Of a DNA stretch of 64,000 bases, positions 56,801-64,000 are shown in pieces. The stretch lies in assembly GCA_013076295.1 (NCBI GenBank), contig RQOL01000876.1, forward strand, positions 1,178,001-1,242,000. Direction: 5' to 3'. This stretch comes from Sanderia malayensis. Lineage: Eukaryota > Cnidaria > Scyphozoa > Semaeostomeae > Pelagiidae. The notes under the pieces are model-generated. The model searched no databases, was not told the DNA's origin, and worked only from the letters and a program-made list of their open reading frames with translations. The position numbers were made by a program, and so were the translations under genes. Every line of letters begins with the position of its first letter. The stretch's first letter is position 1.

Positions 56801-59659
56801 CTACGCAATAGCAAAATTATTGCCATGACAACAACTGGAGCTGCTAGACTACAAGACAGTTTAAGTCGCCTGAGGCCATCGATTGTTGTCGTAGAAGAGG
56901 CCGCAGAAGTTTTCGAAGCGCATGTTCTTACTGCTTTGACCACTGAAACGCAACATGTCGTGTTAATTGGAGATCACAAACAACTCAAACCGAAGCCAAG
57001 TGTCTACAAGCTTGCTACCAAATACAAATTGGAGTTGTCATTATTTGAGAGAATGCTTAACAATGGCATGGAATGTTACTCACTTAACACCCAGCATAGA
57101 ATGAGACCATGCATTGCTTATCTCCTTCACGATATTTATCCACAGTTGGAAAACCATCCATCCGTTGAACACTATCCAAATATTCTTGGGGTGGAAAGTA
57201 ATCTGTATTTGATAAACTGCGATTTTATGGAAAGCGGCAACGATGAGCTGAAAAGCAAGTCTAATCAGCGTGAAGCTGAGTATATCGTGGCATTGTGTTC
57301 CTATCTGCTTATGCAAGGCTATGATCCTGGAAGCATCACTGTTCTGACATTGTACACAGGACAGTTGATGCTACTGAAAAAACTGATGCCAGAAGAGAGG
57401 TTCAAATGGGTTAAGATAGCAGCAGTGGATAATTATCAAGGCGAAGAGAACGATATTATACTTCTATCGCTTGTCAGGAACAATGATGAAGGAAAACTTG
57501 GATTTACTTCCATTGAGAATCGAATTTGTGTGTCGCTGTCAAGAGCAAAACACGGACTATTCGCGATTGGGAATTTTGATTTCTTAGCTGCAAGCAGTAA
57601 ATATTGGAGAAAGATTGTAAAGCGAGCAGCTCGCATGAGATGCATTGGTCAATCGTTAACTCTATTATGTCGTAATCATCCAAAATCAATCATTGAAGCG
57701 AGACAAGCTGAAGATTTTAGGCAAGCACCAGAAGGAGGCTGTAAACTGCCTTGCAATTACCGATTCGCGTGTGGCCATGCTTGTGGCAAAGCTTGCCATC
57801 CGGTTGATGAAGAACACATTGAAATCAGATGTTACAAAATTTGTGACAAAAAATTATGTGATAATGGCCATGTGTGCAAAAGGCAGTGTCATTATGGCGA
57901 AGAATGTGGCCCATGCAAGACTAAGATTGCCAAGATCATTCCAGACTGTGCGCATGAGCAGATGATGCGCTGTTCTGTTGATGCCAAGGATTTTCAATGC
58001 ATTCTTCCATTTGAGAAGGAGCTCACATGCGGACACAAGGCTACTGTTAAGTGTTATGTGAACGAAGAAAGCGTCAAATGTAGAGAACAGGTTGAAGTAG
58101 ATTTGCAATGTGGTCATTTATCAAGAGTAGCTTGCTACATGCGCAATGACACTGAAGATGTTGAGTGTGGTAAAGCATGTGAAGCTCAACTTGAGTGTGG
58201 ACATTACTGCAAAGGAACATGCGCGAAATGTCACCGTGGGAGACTACATATGAAATGCACGAGTCCTTGTGAACGTCTATTGCCGTGCTCCCACCTTTGC
58301 AAAGAGCCATGTTCTCGAGAATGCCCACCATGCACAGAGACTTGTGCGAATTTCTGTGGACATAGTCGATGCCCGAAACCATGCGGTGAAGTTTGCTCCC
58401 CCTGTATAGAAAAATGCATGTTGTCGTGTGAACATCAGAAGTGCAGCAAGCTGTGCCATGAGCAATGTGACCGACCACTTTGCAATGAGCCATGCTCAAA
58501 GCAATTGAAATGTGGTCACAAATGCATTGGACTTTGCAAAGAGAAGTGTCCTGAAGTTTGCAGAATTTGCGACAAAGCAGCTGTAGAAGAAATTTTCTTT
58601 GGAAATGAAGATGAAGAAGATGCAAGATTCATTCAGCTGGTTGATTGTGATCATTTCTTTGAGGTTGGTGGATTGGATCAATGGATGAAACAAGAAAATG
58701 ATGATAACAATGATGCTAGTGTTTCGATTAAGTTGAAAGAATGTCCGAAATGCAAGACTCCAATTAAAATTAGTTGGCGCTACGGAAATGTGATCAAGAA
58801 ATGCATGCAGGATGTCAATGAAGTAAAAAAAGAAATTCTCAATCAGAGGAAGGCATTGCTGGCTGAAAATCATGACCAAATGTTGTCATTATATAACAGA
58901 ATATCAGGTTCTGGTGACTTTGCCTTGTTTGGTTTCGCTTGGTTAAAGCACGAGTGTTCACCCAAGAACCGCAGTGGTTGGAAAACAATTAACACGAATC
59001 AAGTTAGCTTTCTTGAAATGGCTGTTAATATCTTGGAGGACATTATCGACATTGTAACGCGGAAAGACCTGAACGACACGGATAAGAGAATCTTCAACAA
59101 GGCGTTACGTGATCTTGATGCTGCATGCAAGTTGAGCTTGTCAAATAATATCAGCGTGCAACAAATGATTGATGCAGATTTGGAGCTGAATCGATATAGA
59201 TTGCTTTTAATTGCGTGCGAAAGTAAGCGTTATGCAATGGCAAGTAATGTTGAAACAAACTCCGTGTGTGAACTTTTCAGCGAATGTTATGACAAAATAA
59301 CATCAGGAGAAAGAATAGATAAAGATTCACTGAATGGCTATGAAAAGATCATAAAGGATTATAGAGAAGTTCATGGTCTTGGTGAAATAACAAGAAAAGA
59401 AAAGAAAATGATTATCAAGGCGATGGGATTAAAGGCGGGGCATTGGTATAAGTGTAAGAATGGACATTATTACGCTATTGGACAATGTGGTGGAGCTATG
59501 GAAGAATCAACATGTCCAGAATGCAAGGAAGTGATTGGCGGAAAAAATCACGGACTCGCAGCTGGAAACGAACATGCAGGAGAATTTGATGGCTCAAAAC
59601 ACGCTGCGTGGTCTAATGGGGCTAACATGAACAACTTCGACTTGAACGAACTTCAATAA
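50815..59659 (+). CDS. ZNFX1: ZNFX1, NFX1-type zinc finger SF1 helicase, three coding exons, 2209 aa
   Basis: Upf1-like RNA helicase; the worm orthologue works in small-RNA inheritance (Z granules), the mammalian one is an interferon-induced antiviral dsRNA sensor. Exons: 50815-50830, 52025-53323, 54345-59659, in phase. Residues about 44-381 are a charged Arg/Asp/Ser repeat region. An Armadillo-like helical part follows (about 480-560: ASMIELLKTKLKPDWITLLM). Helicase motifs: GPPGTGKT (914-921), EE of VVVEEAAE (1289-1290), GDHKQLKP (1314-1321), LNTQHRMRP (about 1352), VDNYQGEENDIILLSLVR, RICVSLSRAKHGLF. An acidic insert (about 1100-1150) lies between motifs I and II. About ten NFX1-type Cys/His fingers cover 1571-1845, for example CNYRFACGHACGKACH and CPPCTETCANFCGHSRCP. 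The C-terminal RZ-type finger is HWYKCKNGHYYAIGQCGG with CPECKEVIGG (about 2138-2175). The last exon holds all enzymatic domains. The N-terminal repeat is the odd feature. Confidence 0.95.
50831..52024 (+). other. ZNFX1 intron between the tiny first coding exon and exon 2
   Basis: Donor ACTG|GTACGA and acceptor TTTTTTGCAG bound it. It contains an open frame on the minus strand (51469-51711) without a domain, and a TGATTGGCC CCAAT-like box near 51575; nothing else is recognised. Confidence 0.5.
52140..53150 (+). repeat. 48-bp coding tandem repeat with 192-bp higher-order period (ZNFX1 exon 2)
   Basis: About 21 units of 16 codons (pattern SRDRQEAGYGERRSDG) lie head to tail. TATGGAATAGCAGACAGACA begins at 52567, 52759 and 52951, exactly 192 bp apart, so four 48-bp units form a larger block that was itself repeated two and a half times. 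A further TATGGAATAGC lies at 53047 (96 bp on). All units keep frame. The antisense strand is open as well, producing a false 377-codon frame. Confidence 0.93.
53324..54344 (+). other. ZNFX1 intron 2 (coding) with MITE
   Basis: Bounded by GG|GTGAGT and TTTTCAAG|G. At 53620-53790 several TTCGAG(T/A)TAA motifs suggest a worn repeat. The TACAGTAAAAACCCGCATAT-type MITE lies at 53907-54057. Confidence 0.6.
53907..54057. mobile_element. CCCGCATATAAGAACC MITE, copy 1 (151 bp)
   Basis: The left ACCCGCATATAAGAACC and right GGTTCTTATATGCGGGT are perfect inverted repeats; the outer ends read TACAGGAAAA and TTTTACTGTA. The interior shares TTAAGAACCTTC and CAAAACAATAGA with the second copy at 62961. A two-base TA duplication is likely, as for Tc1/mariner/pogo MITEs. 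Confidence 0.85.
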
Positions 59660-60563
59660 ACAATTTTCATGTTTGCTAATATGCAATCCATCTGATTAAG
59701 CAATGCTTGCTATTGATGAGTTTGAAAGACATTTTGTGATATTGAATATCTAGTTCTCTCATTTGACAATTGACAATTTGATTTCATAAGTAATTTTCCT
59801 GCCTTTTTCGCACATTATTAACTTTTACAGTTAACGATTATAAACAAGAAGTACTTTTTTTATGAGTACCAAATTTTCGCCAACACTTGTCAATGTCTTT
59901 AAAATTATTTAAAGACATTGACAAGTAACCGATCTAAAACCTATTTGTATATACCGCATTTGTTTGATTATACATTCGTATTTTAATGTATCTTTTAATT
60001 ACAGTTCCAGTTTAGTATTCATTTAGTTGAGTTAGGAAGACGTGCATTGTAATGTTTTAAAATTTGTCTCGATAAAGCGCGAGTCTGACTTTATTCTTAC
60101 ATTATTTTTAAATTTACAACTTTTAGAGACTTTGAGCCCCAATATTATCAAAAACTAATGCTTATAAAAAGTGAGACTTCAATTATTGCTGCAGGTAGTT
60201 TAAACCAATTTCATTTATCAAATTCTTCTTTAACTGATGCTTGTTTCAATTTGTGATCCTGCCAAGACCATCAAATAATTCGCTGAGCAGAAAGCTTTCA
60301 GGTGTTTGCAAATTAAAGCCCATTTCATCATTTGCAGTGTTGTAAGCTAAAGCTTGTCGGTTTTGGTGCATACTAAGGATTACCTGCTTAAAATGAATCA
60401 ATGAATGAATCTGAATCTGATATTCATCAAGTTGGTAAACACGAATCTTCCATGGAGACAAAACTTTCACCTGATTCAGTTCATTTTACGACCAGTGGCA
60501 ATACAATTCTCAAGTAAAACGATAAGGTTTGATAGGATTATTACTCAATGCTTGTTTAATATC
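59660..60563. other. ZNFX1 3' region and spacer to CNBD1
   Basis: Includes the perfect 19-bp hairpin at 59885-59926 and AT-rich 3' UTR-like sequence. The minus-strand open frame 60246-60470 shows no domain. Confidence 0.4.
59885..59926. repeat. Perfect 19-bp stem with 4-nt loop
   Basis: ACTTGTCAATGTCTTTAAA (59885-59903) and TTTAAAGACATTGACAAGT (59908-59926) are exact reverse complements around ATTA. It lies 225 bp after the ZNFX1 stop, probably in its 3' UTR or just beyond. Confidence 0.9.
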
Positions 60564-63500
60564 ATGGCCAATTCTAGTGAGACTTTTCTAACTGAACTAA
60601 GTGAATACAAGAGAAAAATTGGGTACCGTCTTCAAAAGTGTAAGTTGCATTTCACATTTGTTTTATTTTTTAGTCCAGATTTATGCTTTTTTCTATTGAT
60701 TTTTTTCTATTTTTCTAGTGCCACCAATCAAAAATAGTTCAGTATTAGACTATGACAACTTGAAACAACTGACACAATGCATGGAAAATGGGTAATTAAT
60801 TTTGATTTGTATCTCATTTTTACTCCCAGTTGTAGTATGTAGATACGGGAAATGCAGTGAAGTTTTGATTACCTGAATTAAAGCACCAAAACCATGCTTA
60901 ACATTTCTTACATTGATCCACTGTTAAGACATCTGATTGGGCTTCATGTAAGCTAAGTAAGTTCATATTGCTCTGTACTGATCAAGGTTCTGGAGGAATG
61001 CAAGGAAATTCAGAGTTTCATATTCACTGTCATTTCATTCATAGTCTGCCATTTCATAGTCTGCCATTTATGCACAGAGACTCCTCCCTTCTTTAGCCAG
61101 GTTGGAAAACATGTCGATTTTCGCGGACACGTCGTAGCAAGCAAACGTAAATTGTGGGCTGCGACCTGCGAGCAAAAGACTTTTGTGGTGCGAGCAACCG
61201 CAGTTGTTTGAACAAAATACTGGCTGCTGTGAGCTGCGAGCTGCGAGTGAATGGCCGATGCTTTTGTTCGTAGCTGCGACTCAAAACTATTGAAGAGCAG
61301 CGTCACTGCGAGCATTTGCATGTTTTCCAACCTGGTTCTTTAGTTGAGCTTTTCAGACATACCTATTGTGATATGTACATATAATAGTCCTTCACCTTGG
61401 GGTGGGGATGATAAGCTATCTATTGATGTATTTTTCTATTAATGAATCCATGCTGTTTGAAATCTCTCAAGGACACTTGTATTAATTGTTTTGCTGTGCT
61501 GGCAGAAATCTCTGATGCCAAAAGTTCCACTTCATGTTGGTATATTTGCTAATAATGGTCTAATTTGTTCTAGCAGGAAATCATCAGAGGAAAAGCACAA
61601 GTTTTTCATGGAAAATTATCAGACAATATTCAAAGGAAAAAAAGATGAGTTATCTATTAAAAAGTCAAATGCAAGGTAATTCTGGAATTATGTCATATTC
61701 ATTTAAATTAAAGACATGTTATATTTCAAATCTAGTTGTTTCTTGGGAGTAAAGAGTTTTGAAATGACACTTATTTTTGTATTACAAAATAGATTAACTT
61801 GAACTGCATATTGAATAATTTTACTGAGTAATTTTACTCCAAGCACCAGAACTGTTCACAGTTATTATTTCCAAATGTGTTTTATTGTAAAGTTAAAGAG
61901 TAATGAATTGCATGGCAAACAAAACATCACTGTCTTTATTTTATTTAATATTTTTTCTACTTTTATAATATGTTTGATTAACATTGATTTCTAGCTTTGT
62001 TGACAGATCATCAAATAGGAAAAAGCCTGGTATGGGCAAATATTTTACTTTTCATTTTTTCTTAATATATGTGATATTGCACTCCAAAATTCTTGAAATT
62101 TTGAAGCTGTGTATAAGATTTATTGAAAAGGATTTCACATATATTGCTACTCCAATTACAGCCAAGCTTCCAGAAAAACCTGACATTCACAATATCTCCA
62201 TGCATCTATCCCAAATCCGCAAACGTGCTGGCAGTCCCATAAAGGAAGCAGTCTCAGAAGAAAGAATGAAGGTCATAAGAAAACTTGGTAAAAAGCTGTA
62301 AGTATTCAACAAATTCTTCCGTTCAAAGCCAGCATAATTCGTAGTAAAAGCCAGCAAGGTTCCCAAAAACTTATCTCAATGCTTTTGTTAATCTAATGCA
62401 AAACTTCTTTTTTTTCTTCAGACCATTTGATAGAAGTTCTAAAGAAAATCAGCAGCTGTTGCAATGTTTATCATGCATTGAGTGTTTCTCAGAAATACCC
62501 AAAAAGGTCCTTAGCAGGCTTGTTGCAACTGCGCAAATGGAGAAATGGGAAGCAAATTATACAGGTACATGCTATGAATTCTCTGCCACATTTTATCAAC
62601 CTGATCACACACTGATTAATATCTTATACACACATGTTTGGGCAGTTAGCTATATGTTACAGTTTTTTCAGGCTCTAATGTGTGAATTGCAATCATTTAT
62701 CTTGATCGGATTCTACAATGTAATGAGTGTGTTTGCACTTAGATTGTTGATTGCTATTTCCCATTTTGATTTCAGTTTTCGGAGATTCTGGACTTTATTT
62801 GATTCTGAAAGGAAGTGTTTCACCACAGTCTAGGATTTCCTACATTGATAAACACTCATTGAGCCAGCGAGAAGATTCAAGTTTGTCAGTCTGGTCAGAG
62901 ACAGACAGTGCATTGCAGTTTTTGTTCAAGGTCAGCCAACTGGTTTCAGATGAATTAATATACAGTAAACACCTGCATATAAGAACCAGTGAATTAAGAA
63001 CCTTCCAGGCTGAAAACCCTGCTCAAAACAATAGAAGAGACAATAGGCTATTGTATTTGAACAATAGCTGGATGCAGAATTCACAGGTTCTTATATGCGG
63101 GTGTTCACTGTATTGTCAACTGTCAAGCAATGAAACTCTAACTTAAAAACATATCCGCCATTGGTTGAATTTTTTTTAGCTTGGTGTTGGAGAATATTTT
63201 GGTACCCTTGAGAAGTTTCAAGAAACACCAAATACCAGGTGATTTTACTCAAACGCGCCATTCTGACGAAGTTTCACGATGAAGTTGATGATGTATCGAG
63301 CGCTATTCAGGAGAGTAGTCGAAAATATATATATATTATGTCTGACGAGCGTACAAGCAAGAAGTTCAGAGTTGTAACGAACAAGTGCCTTCTTTTGCAC
63401 TTGTTTTATTTATGGTTGGATGAAGACATTTCTATTTATTATGATTATCATTTTTTGTAGGCATTTATCAGTTTTAACATGCGAAGATTGTGAACTTTTG

Positions 63501-63864
63501 AGATTTTCAAATACTTCATACGAACGTGTCGTCAAGGTGAGATACTCAAATGTTTACTATTTATCACGGTGCTTGATACCAAAATGAACATTTGACAGTG
63601 GAAATTATTTGCAACTACATTAGGCGTACTAAGCTACTTTAAATGTCTCAAACAGAGACTTCTATCGAGAATATAGTGGCCAGTGACTTCAATGAGTCGT
63701 AATTAAATTAATCAACTGATATGTAGGAGTTTATTATTGATACGTTTGAACCCATATCCACATAGAGATTGGTTCAAAACTCGGTTAATAATTGTTTGCT
63801 CAGAACTCTCAATTCTCAGGGATTAGCCAAAAATATTAACAAATTCAACTTGTTTCAATCACAA
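60564..63864 (+). CDS. CNBD1: CNBD1-like cyclic nucleotide-binding domain protein, first ten coding exons (299 aa, partial)
   Basis: A poorly known protein with cNMP-binding-type folds, testis-associated in mammals. Exons: 60564-60639, 60719-60791, 61577-61675, 61995-62029, 62162-62297, 62422-62564, 62776-62930, 63180-63238, 63461-63536, 63820-63864; every junction keeps phase. It reads MANSSETFLTELSEYKRKIG, LDYDNLKQLTQCMENG, HNISMHLSQIRKRAGSPIKE, LPFDRSSKENQQLLQCLSCI, then the beta-barrel SGLYLILKGSVSPQS, SLSVWSETDSALQFLF, VGEYFGTLEKFQETP and SVLTCEDCELLRFSNTSYERVVK. Compared from memory with human CNBD1, the blocks GFYVILKGLARPQT, FGTLE and VVTEDDCEILK line up in order, which is why I prefer CNBD1 to CNBD2. 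The phosphate-binding FGELAL of true cAMP sensors is not conserved (FGTLE), so ligand binding is doubtful. The gene continues beyond the right edge. Confidence 0.8.
61089..61343. mobile_element. 239-bp hAT-type MITE with 8-bp target duplication
   Basis: TTCTTTAG at 61089-61096 and 61336-61343 flanks an element whose ends, CCAGGTTGGAAAACATG and CATGTTTTCCAACCTGG, are perfect 17-bp inverted repeats. The inside repeats GCTGCGA/GCGAGC motifs. An 8-bp duplication is the hAT hallmark. It lies in CNBD1 intron 2. Confidence 0.93.
62961..63112. mobile_element. CCCGCATATAAGAACC MITE, copy 2 (152 bp)
   Basis: TACAGTAAACACCTGCATAT starts it and TATGCGGGTGTTCACTGTA ends it; inverted termini of about 26 bp with few mismatches. 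The interior matches copy 1 at 53907-54057 (TTAAGAACCTTC, CTCAAAACAATAGA, GACAATAG). It lies in a CNBD1 intron between exons 62776-62930 and 63180-63238. Confidence 0.87.
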
Positions 63865-64000
63865 GTAAGGTCTGTGTCTGTATTCAGTAGCAAAAGTTCT
63901 TTGGAGAGGCTAGCAACCCGTGGAAAGCCTATTATCAAACCCCCGAACTCCCACTTTCCCTAAAACAAAGTTGTTTTTGAGCCATACCTTCTTTGTGACC

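Noticed and set aside
58074..58625. 183-codon minus-strand frame rich in Cys and His
   Set aside because: Antisense to the NFX1-type fingers of ZNFX1; the Cys/His content is a mirror effect.

Overview
This is nuclear DNA from an invertebrate animal, AT-rich with GT-AG introns. The gene set (TEAD, SNX20/21-type sorting nexin, TP53INP, BtpA-family protein, GOT2, OXA1L, TTC5, ZNFX1, CNBD1) is metazoan. The compact intron-rich genes and the kinds of decayed transposon (LINE with an NAFNSLNR-type reverse transcriptase, pogo/jerky-like DDE genes, a P2X7-like cassette, Ty3/gypsy gag with a MYND finger) most resemble a cnidarian. That assignment is an inference from recalled families, not a search.

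Layout. 1-2478: first coding exon of a TEAD factor on the minus strand; its YAP-binding half lies beyond the left edge. 2.5-8.6 kb: no convincing gene; MITE-like inverted repeats and small hairpins. 8.6-21.7 kb: a graveyard of broken mobile elements (LINE reverse transcriptase, gag fragments split by a hairpin element, a zinc-finger/transposase-like pseudogene, two pogo-like transposases, Ty3/gypsy integrase and protease pieces). 22.4-25.8 kb: sorting nexin (minus). 26.7-28.1 kb: TP53INP homologue (plus), divergent from the sorting nexin. 28.7-32.8 kb: BtpA-family gene (minus). 34.2-39.3 kb: mitochondrial aspartate aminotransferase (minus). 40.1-44.2 kb: OXA1L (plus). 45.2-48.75 kb: TTC5 (minus). 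50.8-59.7 kb: ZNFX1 (plus), sharing a bidirectional intergenic region with TTC5. 60.6-63.9 kb: 5' part of CNBD1 (plus), running off the right edge.

I rebuilt exon structures by matching splice signals and reading phase: sorting nexin 342 aa, TP53INP 207 aa, BtpA 273 aa, GOT2 mature part 399 aa, OXA1L 483 aa (first two exons tentative), TTC5 436 aa, ZNFX1 2209 aa, CNBD1 first 299 aa. Two introns fit best as GC-AG introns.

These genes do not form one pathway. GOT2, OXA1L and probably the BtpA protein are mitochondrial; TP53INP and the sorting nexin relate to autophagy or endosomes; TEAD, TTC5 and TP53INP are linked to transcription in other animals; ZNFX1 is an RNA helicase of small-RNA and antiviral biology.

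The most unusual signal is a short non-autonomous element present twice (9690-9947 and 38990-39166). Each copy is a near-complete hairpin preceded by about 40 nt of unpaired leader and flanked by 13-15 bp target duplications. The two copies differ from each other, but within each copy the arms match exactly, as if one arm is copied from the other. Other structures worth a look are a 903-bp foldback element with a 9-bp duplication, a tandemly duplicated promoter/first-exon block in front of ZNFX1, and a 192-bp higher-order repeat coding the ZNFX1 N-terminus.
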